The notes beneath the pieces are model-generated. The model saw only the letters and a program-made list of their open reading frames with translations. It was not told where the DNA came from and ran no database searches. Positions 27,452 to 35,816 of a DNA stretch of 64,000 bases are shown one piece after another (the first letter of the stretch is position 1; each line of letters begins with the position of its first letter). The DNA is from an uncultured Paracoccaceae bacterium (GTDB lineage: Bacteria; Pseudomonadota; Alphaproteobacteria; Rhodobacterales; Rhodobacteraceae). The stretch lies in the NCBI GenBank assembly GCA_937146765.1, contig CAKZRP010000030.1, forward strand, positions 40,299 to 104,298, in the 5' to 3' direction. A program made the position numbers and the translations under genes.

Positions 27452-28804
27452 ATGAAACTTGCCCTCAACGGCCAGAGCCTGATGGCCCGGGTCATCCGGT
27501 CCACGTCCTGGATCATTCTCGGTTTTGGAACCGGACAGATTCTACGTCTGGCCTCCAACCTCATCCTGACCCGATTGCTGTTTCCCGAAGCCTTCGGGCT
27601 GATGGCTCTGGTCACGGTGATCATCATCGGCCTGTCCCTGTTTTCCGACATGGGGATCTCCAACGCGATCGCCCAGAACCCGCGCGGGGATGATCCGGAT
27701 TTCCTCGACAGCGCCTGGACCGTGCAAATCTGCCGTGGCTTGCTCCTTTGGGGGCTGACCTGTGTTCTGGCGCAACCGGCGGCCAGTTTCTACAACGCAC
27801 CAGAATTGGCCTATTGCCTGCCCGTCGCGGGGTTCAGCCTGGCCTTGCAGGGGTTCACCCCGACTCGTTGGGAAACCGCCTATCGCCACCTTCTGGTCGG
27901 ACGGGTCACAGCGATCACCATCACATCACAGGTTTTCGGTATCCTCTGTCTGGTGGCGCTGGCGATCTGGCTGCAGTCGGTGATCGCCCTTGCCCTCGGC
28001 AGCGTGCTACAGGAAGCAGTTCGGCTGACGCTCGCCCATCTCGCCCTCCCCGGGCGCCGCAATCATTTTCGCTGGGAACCGGCCGCCACCCGCGAGCTCA
28101 TCGGCATGGGCAAGTGGATCTTCCTCTCCACAGCCTGTTTCTTCCTGACCACCCAGGGCGACCGCGCCATCCTCGGCAAATTCCTCACGCTCGAAGCCAT
28201 GGGGATCTACAATATCGCCTTTTTTCTCGCGAGCTTCCCGGTTCAGCTCGGTCATGACGTGAACCAACGGCTGATGATCCCGGTCTATCGCGACAAGCCT
28301 GCGCCTGGCCAGCCGCAGAACCGTCGCAAACAGCGCCAGCTCCGCTTTGCCCTGACCGGAGGCATTCTGTCGATGCTCTGGCTCATGGCCTGGATCGGGC
28401 CCTGGCTGGTCGATGTGATGTATGACGACCGCTACGCCCATGCCGGGCCGGTGATCGTGCTTCTGACCAGTTGCCTGGCTCCGTCGATCATCGTGCTGAC
28501 CTATGACCGCGCCACGCTGGCGGCCGGCAATACGCGGGCATTCTTCTTCTACACCGCGACACGGGCCCTGGCACAGACGGCGCTGTTTCTGCTCGGCGTG
28601 TCGCACTTTGGGCTCACCGGGGGCATCGTCGCGTTGGGACTGGCCGTTTTTGTGGCCTATCCGATGCTGATGCGGCAGGTCCGCCCCTACGAGGTGCAGG
28701 ACCCGCTGCATGACCTCTTCTACCTCAGCCTCAGCGTCGTGATTTGCGGCGGCGCCCTGTGGTTCCATCAGGATCTTCTGGCGGGCTCGCTCAGTTTGCT
28801 GTGA
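27452..28804 (+). CDS. Polysaccharide flippase (Wzx/MOP superfamily)
   Basis: About 450 residues, almost wholly hydrophobic with 12 or so membrane segments. The N-terminal RLASNLILTRLLFPEAFGLMAL and SDMGISNAIAQNP are typical of Wzx/LPS-type polysaccharide transporters, which flip lipid-linked repeat units to the periplasm. The frame is open to a TTG at 27389, but ATG at 27452 (MKLALNG) or 27482 (MARVIRS) is a likelier start; 27452 is used here and the exact start is uncertain. It ends 10 bases from the convergent chain-length gene. Confidence 0.85.
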   Translation: MKLALNGQSLMARVIRSTSWIILGFGTGQILRLASNLILTRLLFPEAFGLMALVTVIIIGLSLFSDMGISNAIAQNPRGDDPDFLDSAWTVQICRGLLLWGLTCVLAQPAASFYNAPELAYCLPVAGFSLALQGFTPTRWETAYRHLLVGRVTAITITSQVFGILCLVALAIWLQSVIALALGSVLQEAVRLTLAHLALPGRRNHFRWEPAATRELIGMGKWIFLSTACFFLTTQGDRAILGKFLTLEAMGIYNIAFFLASFPVQLGHDVNQRLMIPVYRDKPAPGQPQNRRKQRQLRFALTGGILSMLWLMAWIGPWLVDVMYDDRYAHAGPVIVLLTSCLAPSIIVLTYDRATLAAGNTRAFFFYTATRALAQTALFLLGVSHFGLTGGIVALGLAVFVAYPMLMRQVRPYEVQDPLHDLFYLSLSVVICGGALWFHQDLLAGSLSLL

Positions 28805-28813
28805 CGTCCCGCG

Positions 28814-30073
28814 CTACCCGGTTGCCCGCATCCGGCGGCGAAACAGGCGGACGAGAAAGCTGGGACGACGGGCGTCCAGCACTGGAATGGTCACCACCGG
28901 GGACAATCCGGTTTCGCGCTTCATCTGCGCACTGGAGCGCAACACAGGATGGCGCAGATCCATCAAGAAGGCCGCTATCACACCAAGAAACAGGCTGATG
29001 AATCCGCCCTTGAGTGCGGTGGCCTTGCGCCCGCTTCCAACCGCATAGTCCGGAAGGGGCGCAGGCTCGATCACGGTGAGACGCTCGCCCTGATCCGCGG
29101 CCTCCAACCGGAAGCCCACTTCCGCATCGGCCCGTCGCAGGGTGATAGCCTCCAGCTCCGTTTGCATCTGTTCAAGCTGGCGGGCATAGGTGGCGAGTTG
29201 GCGGTCGACCTCCGGCGTGATTTCCAGCGAGGATTCCAGTGCAGCGCGTCGTGTCTCCAGGAGCTGCCGCTGGGCCTGTAAGGTCGCCATCCGGGCTTCG
29301 TGATCGGCTTGCATCCGGCGAGCATAAACCGGGCTTTGGGTCGCGGCCGCTTCTTCCGCCAGCTTGCGCTGTTCGATCTCCTGCGCAGCCAGATCGAGGA
29401 GGCTGTCATTGATGGTGGCAATCTCGGCGCTGCGCACCTGAACCGTTCCCGGCAGGGTCACTTTGTTGTCGATCCGGAATTGCGCCAGTTCCTCTTCCAG
29501 AGCGGAGATATCACGGGACAGCGCGGCTTCCTTTTCGGTGAAGAACATCAGCGTTTCACGTGCCTGTTCAATTCGCGACGAAAGGCTGAGCGCGATTGTC
29601 CGCCGGGCAAATTCCGAGGCCACCGCCTGTGCCTGTTCCGGGGTCGGCATGGTCGCGGTGATGGTCAGCACCGAAATCGCGCCATCGTCGGAATAGCCGT
29701 CACGTGCAGCCGCTGTGCCGGTAATGGAAACGGATTGGCGCACCAATGGCACGATCTCGGAATCGAGCAACTGCGGGCGGTCGGCGAAGAGCCCTAGCTG
29801 GTCAACGATCTCGAGAATTGTACCCCGCGCCATCAGCCGCTGTTCGATCAGTTGGATCCGTCGCGCCGACGACCCATCGACCGTGGATTTTGCCAACTCG
29901 CCGGTGATCTTCGGACGGGTGATCTGGATCACCTCGGAACTGGAATAGACCTGTTCCTGCTGCAGGGCTGCCCAAAGCGCGGCGGCGCTGCCAAGGCAGG
30001 CGACCAGCAAGATCAGCCACAGACGGCGCCGCAGCATGTCGAGGAAATCCGCAAGGGAATAGATCGAAGCCAT
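28814..30073 (-). CDS. Wzz/GumC-type chain-length determinant protein
   Basis: A 419-residue inner-membrane protein. It has a short cytoplasmic head (SLADFLDMLRRRLW), a first membrane segment (LILLVACLGSAAAL), a long periplasmic region with a coiled-coil core (Gln/Glu/Arg-rich, about 140-330), and a second segment (GGFISLFLGVIAAFLM). The family sets polymer length and couples polymerase to the outer-membrane exporter. ATG at 30073 is chosen because AAAGGA lies six bases upstream; the frame extends to 30088. It is the last gene of the minus-strand set sugar transferase, CpsD-like protein, Wzz. No kinase domain is fused to it. Confidence 0.88.
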   Translation of the reverse strand: MASIYSLADFLDMLRRRLWLILLVACLGSAAALWAALQQEQVYSSSEVIQITRPKITGELAKSTVDGSSARRIQLIEQRLMARGTILEIVDQLGLFADRPQLLDSEIVPLVRQSVSITGTAAARDGYSDDGAISVLTITATMPTPEQAQAVASEFARRTIALSLSSRIEQARETLMFFTEKEAALSRDISALEEELAQFRIDNKVTLPGTVQVRSAEIATINDSLLDLAAQEIEQRKLAEEAAATQSPVYARRMQADHEARMATLQAQRQLLETRRAALESSLEITPEVDRQLATYARQLEQMQTELEAITLRRADAEVGFRLEAADQGERLTVIEPAPLPDYAVGSGRKATALKGGFISLFLGVIAAFLMDLRHPVLRSSAQMKRETGLSPVVTIPVLDARRPSFLVRLFRRRMRATG

Positions 30074-30139
30074 GGAGGATCCTTTCACTTTGCCGCCGAC
30101 GTGACACGAGCAGCCCGCCTGTCAGACGTCGTTTTTGCC

Positions 30140-31168
30140 TCAGCGCGCGTTGGAAAAACTGTCCGAAGCCCGCGCCCTGTTCAGCGCCACCCCGAGAAGT
30201 TGCGTGTGACCGGCCAGCATCTTCTCGCAGGCCTTGAGATGCTGCGCGGTGGTCTTGGTTCCATCAGAGACCAGAAGCACACCGTCGACCTGCGGCAGGA
30301 AGGCCGCAACGTCGTCGTTTTCCAGTACCGGCGGCAGATCGAACAGGGCCACGTCAGCCTTCGTACGATCCATCATCCGGTCGACGGTCTCGGCGCAGCG
30401 GGCCTCATGCAGTACCTCGGCGGCATTGAAGCAGGCCTCGCTGTTCAAACCCAACGCAAGACTGTCGGACGCCGAAACAAGATGATCCTCGAGCCGAACT
30501 TCTCCGCGCAGAAACCCCCGCATGTCGCCATTGTAGAGCGCTGCCGTCTCCAGCCCGAGCGCCCGCGCCACCCCGGGGGAACGCAGGTTCATGTCCATCA
30601 GAACGGTCCGGCTGCCCGGCACCCGCGCGAGGCTCAGCGCGAGGTTGGCGGCTGTGAAACTGGCACCGCACCCCATGGTCGGCGCACAGACCGCCACCCG
30701 CCTCCAGCCATGGTCCCGCAGCGTCTGCAACAGCCGGGTGCGCAAGAGATCAAAGGCCCGCGCCGTAGGAGAGCGGCGGAAGAAATCCACCAGCGGAAGT
30801 GGGCTGCGGCGCGGTGTCAACCCACAGAGATCGACCCTGCGCAGGATCGGCCAGGGATCGGGCAACCGCGCCGGAAGGCCGGCAATCACGCTGGATCTGG
30901 TCGGGTTTTCCTGCCATTCCGCTTGAGCCTCCCAAACACCGTGCCCCGCGGCATCCCCCTCTAGGGGCTCATGATGGCTGGCTCCATTTGCGCTGAAAGA
31001 AGGCTCAATGGTCACAGGACGCGACGCCACCGCCGCAGAACCTTCGTCCCGCTTGCGCCGCCGTCTGAATTTCCTGAACCCATGGTCCGTCATCGCTGTC
31101 CCACCACCCTCATACTCAGATAATACAGAGGCCAATCCCTCGCCATCGTGATCTAGGTAATCTTTCAC
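30140..31168 (-). CDS. CpsD/ExoP-like polysaccharide ATPase with a defective Walker A
   Basis: A 342-residue protein of the BY-kinase/MinD-like fold. FDLLRTRLLQTL precedes the P-loop, then LMDMNLRSPGVARALGL (Walker A' type) and LFDLPPVLENDDVAAF (Walker B type) are well preserved. The P-loop itself reads PTMGCGASF, where the family has GEGKST: the catalytic Lys position is Ala169 and the following Thr is Phe171. No C-terminal tyrosine cluster is present. Both changes argue against autokinase activity; it may act as a structural partner of the neighbouring Wzz. GTG at 31168 has AAAGG six bases upstream; ATG at 31093 is an alternative. Confidence 0.82.
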   Translation of the reverse strand: MKDYLDHDGEGLASVLSEYEGGGTAMTDHGFRKFRRRRKRDEGSAAVASRPVTIEPSFSANGASHHEPLEGDAAGHGVWEAQAEWQENPTRSSVIAGLPARLPDPWPILRRVDLCGLTPRRSPLPLVDFFRRSPTARAFDLLRTRLLQTLRDHGWRRVAVCAPTMGCGASFTAANLALSLARVPGSRTVLMDMNLRSPGVARALGLETAALYNGDMRGFLRGEVRLEDHLVSASDSLALGLNSEACFNAAEVLHEARCAETVDRMMDRTKADVALFDLPPVLENDDVAAFLPQVDGVLLVSDGTKTTAQHLKACEKMLAGHTQLLGVALNRARASDSFSNAR

Positions 31169-31269
31169 GAAACACCTTTCAAAATCAGTCTATCACCTGG
31201 CCGGTTCCTCAGAAATGGAAACCAAGGACTGTATCCCTGCGGCAGTTGCAGCAAGGACATGCTCAAAAC

Positions 31270-32001
31270 TCAGTAACCAGTTCCTTTCAGAACCACGGAG
31301 ACAGTGCGCCACAGGATCGCGAGATCGCTCCCCAGCGACAGGGTGCGGCAGTAGCGCTCATCAAATTGCGCCCGTTCCTGAAAGCTGGTCTCATTGCGCT
31401 CTCCCACCTGCCAGAGGCCGGTAATGCCGGGACGCAGGGCAAAATACGACTTGGTTTCTCCGTAGAGAGGCAGTTGCTGGACCATCATCGGACGGGCCCC
31501 CACCAGGCTCATGTCTCCGATCAGGACGTTCCAGAGCTGCGGCAGCTCGTCCAAGGAAGTCACGCGCAGGAAACGCCCGACCGGGGTGATCCGTGGATCG
31601 TGCTTCAGCTTTTGTGTGGCGTCCCATTCCTGCCGCAACGCCGGGTTTTCCTGCAGGTGTCGCTCCAGTTGGCTGTCGGCATCCCGCACCATGGTGCGCA
31701 ACTTCAGAATCCGGAACACGCGGCCATGTGCGCCCAATCGGTCCTGACGGTAAAACGGCAATCCGCTTTCCCACCAGAGTGCCAAAGCGCAAAAGATGAT
31801 GATCGGCAGGACCACCGGAAGGCTGAGGAGAACCAAGGTGACATCGAGCAACCGCTTTCCGAAGCGGCCATAGAGGCCGGGCGTTGACACGGACCGTATG
31901 GCGACACCGGCAGCATATCCCCCCGAAGACGACGACAGCGCCAGGTCCGGTATCTCTCCCAGTCCGACAACGGCGACGGAACCCTGATCCAGTCTCTTCA
32001 T
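31270..32001 (-). CDS. Initiating sugar-phosphate transferase (bacterial sugar transferase, ExoY/WcaJ type)
   Basis: A 243-residue polyprenyl-phosphate glycosyl-1-phosphate transferase, which puts the first sugar on the undecaprenyl carrier. It has the reentrant membrane segment (RLLDVTLVLLSLPVVLP), FRILKLRTM, DELPQLWNVLIGDMSLVGARP and GITGLWQV, all family hallmarks. ATG at 32001 is preferred, with AGAGGG about seven bases upstream, over the longer frame to 32022. It is the first gene of the minus-strand group leading to the CpsD-like and Wzz genes. A long AT-rich leader lies upstream. Confidence 0.92.
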   Translation of the reverse strand: MKRLDQGSVAVVGLGEIPDLALSSSSGGYAAGVAIRSVSTPGLYGRFGKRLLDVTLVLLSLPVVLPIIIFCALALWWESGLPFYRQDRLGAHGRVFRILKLRTMVRDADSQLERHLQENPALRQEWDATQKLKHDPRITPVGRFLRVTSLDELPQLWNVLIGDMSLVGARPMMVQQLPLYGETKSYFALRPGITGLWQVGERNETSFQERAQFDERYCRTLSLGSDLAILWRTVSVVLKGTGY

Positions 32002-32390
32002 GACCCAACCCTCTAAAGGCAACTATGGCTTGTGTTCATTCCCACCGCTCCCGGACCCCTCCAGTGGATCGCTGCACGGAAATTACGGAAACAATCTCAC
32101 CCCAAGGAAACCGGCTTCCATTCCGTCGCAGCAGGTCCGAGCGCCAATGCACATGCCTACTCTCTCCATAAAGCTACCGTATTTGAGGAAAAATCTAAGT
32201 AAATCTAACCGAATGGTTACCAACCTACCGCTTTTGGGGCCAAAGACACCAAAACGTGAAACACTTACATCCCAAATTTAGAATTGTTGCCCATTTGACG
32301 CCAATAATCATATCCGAAAGTATAGCTCCGCCCGCTTGCCAGAGCGGAGAGAATCACAGAGCGCGGAGCAGAATCGGCGCGGTCGATGTG
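32002..32390. promoter_or_regulatory. 389-bp non-coding leader upstream of the sugar transferase operon
   Basis: No convincing gene is seen. The middle is AT-rich and contains AAATCTAA twice (32191-32198 and 32201-32208), an exact 10-base period, followed by the inverted pair AACC-GAAT-GGTT (32206-32217). Both are plausible binding sites controlling the minus-strand exopolysaccharide genes. No clear -35/-10 pair was found. Confidence 0.4.
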
Positions 32391-33413
32391 TCAGGACGGC
32401 AAGGATGCGCGACTGCGGTAGGTGCCCGGGCTTTGACCGGTCCAGCGCCGGAAAGCATCGTTGAAACTGCTCAGGCTGGCATATCCAAGAAGGTAGGAAA
32501 CCTCGGACAGCGACTTGTCGTTCTGGCGCAGGTAGCGCAGCGCAAGCGATTTGCGCACGCCTTCCAAGATATTGAAAAAACTAGTACCTTCCGATGCAAG
32601 GCGGCGGGACAAGGTGCGTTGGCTGATCCCGAGACGATCCGCGACATGGGCGAGACTCGCCTGTCCTTCGGCCATTCCGTCGATGATCAGGCGCTCGACA
32701 TCGATGGCCAGGGCGCCGCGTTCCAGGTCGTCGATCCGGCGCAGCAGGTCCGCATGTTCAAGCAGGAGGTTCAGCAATCTCGGGTCTGCCGTTGTCAGAG
32801 CCACATCGAGATCCGAACGAGCATAAATCAAACGGTTGATCCTTGCCGCGTATCGCGGGACCACAAAAACCGCGTCACGCGCAATTTCCATGCTGGTTCC
32901 CTGAGCATGGGTGAACTCCACCGCCAGGGGCGTGACCAAACCGCCGGTGAGCTCCCTGAGACTGCGCGCAAGAAGGGCGGCTGTAAACTCGCTCCAATGT
33001 CTCAGGTCGAACTGACCGGAGGAGCCATAGTCCCAGCAAAGCTCAACCTCAGCGTTGCCGCCCTGAGACGGCAGCGCCACGAACCGGAAGGTGCTGCAGA
33101 GCTTGGACAGGACCTGAAAGGCCTCCGCAACCGTGGAAGAAGCTGCCAGCGCATAGGCTGTCAGCCCGCCATCGAGAAGGTCCGTACCCTGGGCCAACCG
33201 ATAGCCAAGGCCGGTGTCGGCGGAAAGAGCCTCGGCGACTTCCAGAACGAGGGAATGTTCATGTACGGGAAGACTGCGCAAGCCTGCCTCCAGCGGCCTG
33301 CGGAAGGAATGACGCCGTATCAGGCTCTCCTCCAGTTCCACCCCGCGCCCCGAGAGATGTCGGAGCAATCCAAGCAGATATGCCCCTCCGTTTGGTGCAA
33401 ACACATCCTTCAC
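32391..33413 (-). CDS. AraC-family transcriptional regulator with arabinose-binding-like N-terminal domain
   Basis: About 340 residues. The N-terminal 200 resemble the OruR/ArgR-like domain of this subgroup (LRSLPVHEHSLVLEVAEAL; GLGYRLAQGTDLLDGG). The C-terminus has the two helix-turn-helix units, ending with LSEVSYLLGYASLSSFNDAF and RRWTGQSPGTYR. GTG at 33413 is chosen because a strong GGGAGG sits six bases upstream; the open frame continues to 33497. It is divergent from the kinase-like gene at 33874, so that gene is the most obvious target. The effector is unknown. Confidence 0.88.
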   Translation of the reverse strand: MKDVFAPNGGAYLLGLLRHLSGRGVELEESLIRRHSFRRPLEAGLRSLPVHEHSLVLEVAEALSADTGLGYRLAQGTDLLDGGLTAYALAASSTVAEAFQVLSKLCSTFRFVALPSQGGNAEVELCWDYGSSGQFDLRHWSEFTAALLARSLRELTGGLVTPLAVEFTHAQGTSMEIARDAVFVVPRYAARINRLIYARSDLDVALTTADPRLLNLLLEHADLLRRIDDLERGALAIDVERLIIDGMAEGQASLAHVADRLGISQRTLSRRLASEGTSFFNILEGVRKSLALRYLRQNDKSLSEVSYLLGYASLSSFNDAFRRWTGQSPGTYRSRASLPS

Positions 33414-33873
33414 GGTCGACCTCCCAAACCTTGCACCATCCACCGCCACTCTCTCGTCGGCTCGAGGGAACGGAGCACTCCCTGCTCCGACCTCCACCCA
33501 TCCATGCGAGGAGTCGTGTGCGGCCTCTCACCTGTGCCAACCACAACCGTTAACTGGCGTTAACAGATTTCAAAAAATCACATAGTCCAGATCGTACCTG
33601 CCAAGCAATAGCCACGAGCCGTTGCTAAAAAGGCAAATAACCGCCCCACTGCCACAAGGATACCTGCCAATTGGCTCCCGATTTTCAGGCTCCCTGGGGA
33701 GATCTCTCTACTTTATCGAAACCTTCACCGAATGCAGCTTTGCTTCCGATTAATTGAGCAACCCAAAAGTATAGCCCTCCTATCCCAGGCAAGCCGTCGT
33801 GGGGACAATTGCACTTTTACCGCGAAAGAGGCATGACCCAGAGGCACCCGAGCTGAGAGGGAGAGGAGTTCCC
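33414..33873. promoter_or_regulatory. Divergent regulatory region between araC-type and kinase-like genes
   Basis: No gene is recognised here. Visible elements are two GTTAAC palindromes 10 bases apart (33549-33554 and 33559-33564), an exact 10-base direct repeat TACCTGCCAA at 33595-33604 and 33661-33670, and a perfect palindrome GCCAATTGGC (33666-33675) overlapping the second copy. Direct repeats of this size suit AraC-family half-sites. Strong RBS sequences close both ends. Confidence 0.5.
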
Positions 33874-34680
33874 ATGACCGCACCCGACACCCACCGCTGG
33901 ATCGCCCTTGATGACGAGCACATCCCGCCACGGTTCTGGCGCATGGAGGGCGATGTACCGCAGGGTGATATGGAAGACGTCACCGATCCGACCGCTGTTC
34001 AGGCGTTGACGGATCGCCAGCCTTTGTTCCGGTTCGCCCCTCCGCAAAGCGTCGGAAAGTCGGTTCCCTTCAAGCCGTCGGACCTGGGCGTGCAGTCCGC
34101 ACCGGGCAATGTCTGGCACCTCGAAGGCCTGTCGCAATCCCGTCCCTTGGGACAATTGCGCGGATCAGCCTGTCGAATTGACGGGTTCCTCGGCCTCAAC
34201 CCGCAGTGGGACGGGGTTCTCTGCCTGCCGACTGCGACGGTTACCGATTGGGCATTGGTCAGTGCGGGGGAAGTGGTGAGCTTCCTCAGCTTTGCCACTG
34301 TGCCACTGGTCTCTGCCCTGAGCCCGGTCGATCCGCTGATTTCGACGGCCTCCCCGGAGGCCGTAACCGGATCGCTGCCCGACGTATTGTCCCGTCCCGA
34401 ATTGCTCGCCGCCCGCGTGGCTCAGGCCCGGGCCGCCAGCGTCCTGCTAAACCTCTCTCCCGAGGAGGCACTGGGCCAAATCTGGGGCGCGGCGCTTGGC
34501 GCCGAGTTGGCCGGGAGCAAGCCGTACTGGCTTGGACAACCGGTGACCCTGATCGCGCCATCCTACCTCGCGGGCCCGTACAAGGCCGCACTGGCAAGCC
34601 AGTTTGTAGCCTTCACGGAAACCGACGAGGCCCGGATAACCCTGGAGGGCTTCATTCGCGCCTACCGCAGAACCCAGTGA
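33874..34680 (+). CDS. Degenerate 2-dehydro-3-deoxygalactonokinase (DgoK)-like protein
   Basis: 268 residues from ATG 33874, which has a purine-rich GAGAGGAG upstream. The outline follows DgoK sugar kinases: WIALDDEHIPPRFWRM in the place of the WIAVDWGTS-type phosphate loop, LPTATVTDWALVSAGEVVSF in place of the PGTHSKW region, and a helical LNLSPEEALGQIWGAALGAEL end. The nucleotide-binding glycine and threonine residues of both loops are missing, so kinase activity is unlikely. It could be a sensor or scaffold derived from a kinase. It sits next to a divergent AraC regulator. Assignment rests on alignment by eye and is moderate. Confidence 0.5.
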   Translation: MTAPDTHRWIALDDEHIPPRFWRMEGDVPQGDMEDVTDPTAVQALTDRQPLFRFAPPQSVGKSVPFKPSDLGVQSAPGNVWHLEGLSQSRPLGQLRGSACRIDGFLGLNPQWDGVLCLPTATVTDWALVSAGEVVSFLSFATVPLVSALSPVDPLISTASPEAVTGSLPDVLSRPELLAARVAQARAASVLLNLSPEEALGQIWGAALGAELAGSKPYWLGQPVTLIAPSYLAGPYKAALASQFVAFTETDEARITLEGFIRAYRRTQ

Positions 34681-34699
34681 CCCGAGGATATGGCCTGGA

Positions 34700-35512
34700 T
34701 CATCCCCCTTTGCCGATGACCCTGTACCGGCTGCCTGGAGCGGGCGGAGCTACTGGTGGGCCGGCAAAGCACTGTGCCTGCTCCATCCAAGCCCGGGCCA
34801 CCGGCCCTGAGACCTCGAGAGAGGTGTCGGCAAGGTGACGCACCTGTGTTACCACGCGGGCGAAGTCGACGGCGGATCCGATCACGCGGTTGTCGTCTTG
34901 TGGCTCATTCCAGGACCAGGTCGCACCGGAAGGGGCGGTCAGAACCACATGCGGGGCAAGGTGCGGAACCGGTTCTCCGCGCACCTGAAAGCTCCAGCCA
35001 AACGTCAGGACTCCAAGGTGCGCAATGTTGCGAATGCGGTCCGCCTCAAGGCGTTCGATCCCCATAAGGTCAAAAATCTCCTGACCATGAGCCCAGGTTT
35101 CCATCTGACGGGCGGTCATCGCGCTCAGGACACTCATCGATGGCCCGACCCATTTGACCCGCATCTTCGGGTCCAACCTGGCGCTGGCCGCCGCAAGCCG
35201 CTCTGCCCCTTGTTGCCAATCCAGTAACAAGGCCCGACCGGCCAGCCCGTCGAGCCAAGGTCCCTGCAGCGACAGGATGGATCCGCCCGCAGCAAGGGCG
35301 TCCATGGCGGGCGCCATCATCCGATCAAAGACCGCCTCGCCTTGCAAGGCGGCCTCTGCCGCGGCATTGAAGAAGTGCAGATGGCCCAGAACATCGTTGA
35401 CCGTCCAACCTTTGAATTGGGTAACGCGGTCAAATTCGCCGTCTTCGCAGTCCGCGAGGCAGGCCGCCAGAATATGGCTCTCCTGCAGAAAATCCTCAGC
35501 CTGCTGCATCAC
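34700..35512 (-). CDS. Maleylpyruvate-isomerase/DinB-like metal-binding protein (TIGR03084-like)
   Basis: 270 residues. The N-terminal helical bundle has WTVNDVLGHLHFFN and RQMETWAHGQEIFDLMG, which supply histidines in the positions of the metal site of the mycothiol-dependent maleylpyruvate isomerase family. A C-terminal alpha/beta domain follows. The GTG at 35512 has AAGGAG seven bases upstream; ATG at 35509 is the next codon. It converges on the kinase-like gene with 19 bases between stops. Substrate is unknown; alphaproteobacteria lack mycothiol, so another thiol or a different chemistry is expected. Confidence 0.68.
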   Translation of the reverse strand: MMQQAEDFLQESHILAACLADCEDGEFDRVTQFKGWTVNDVLGHLHFFNAAAEAALQGEAVFDRMMAPAMDALAAGGSILSLQGPWLDGLAGRALLLDWQQGAERLAAASARLDPKMRVKWVGPSMSVLSAMTARQMETWAHGQEIFDLMGIERLEADRIRNIAHLGVLTFGWSFQVRGEPVPHLAPHVVLTAPSGATWSWNEPQDDNRVIGSAVDFARVVTQVRHLADTSLEVSGPVARAWMEQAQCFAGPPVAPPAPGSRYRVIGKGG

Positions 35513-35816
35513 GGCCCCTCTCCTTCGTTACGGCACTCATTCCCACATACTGTCACCGGTTCTGCGAATCTCCGCAACCGGGCCACAGGATTGAGGACGC
35601 AACGGAAACAATTCGCCCCAGGCAGCAGGTACTGTTGGCTAACATTTGGTTAAAAAAGACTATTTCGTATAGAATTTGAGAAAAAACTAAGGCAAAGATC
35701 CTGTCCTTCCTATGGTTCTTCATGCGGTCGGCCTTTGCTCTTCTCCTTCGAAGTGCATCGAGGCCACTGATCCGCGTGGTGAATTGATAACGGGTATTAA
35801 TCAGGGGACAGTGGCC
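35513..35816. promoter_or_regulatory. 304-bp leader of the Asp-rich protein gene with a candidate promoter
   Basis: No gene recognised. TTGGTT (35646-35651) and TATAGA (35668-35673) are 16 bases apart, inside an A/T-rich block, and point to the gene at 35817. That leaves an untranslated leader of roughly 135 bases. Nothing else stands out. Confidence 0.4.
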
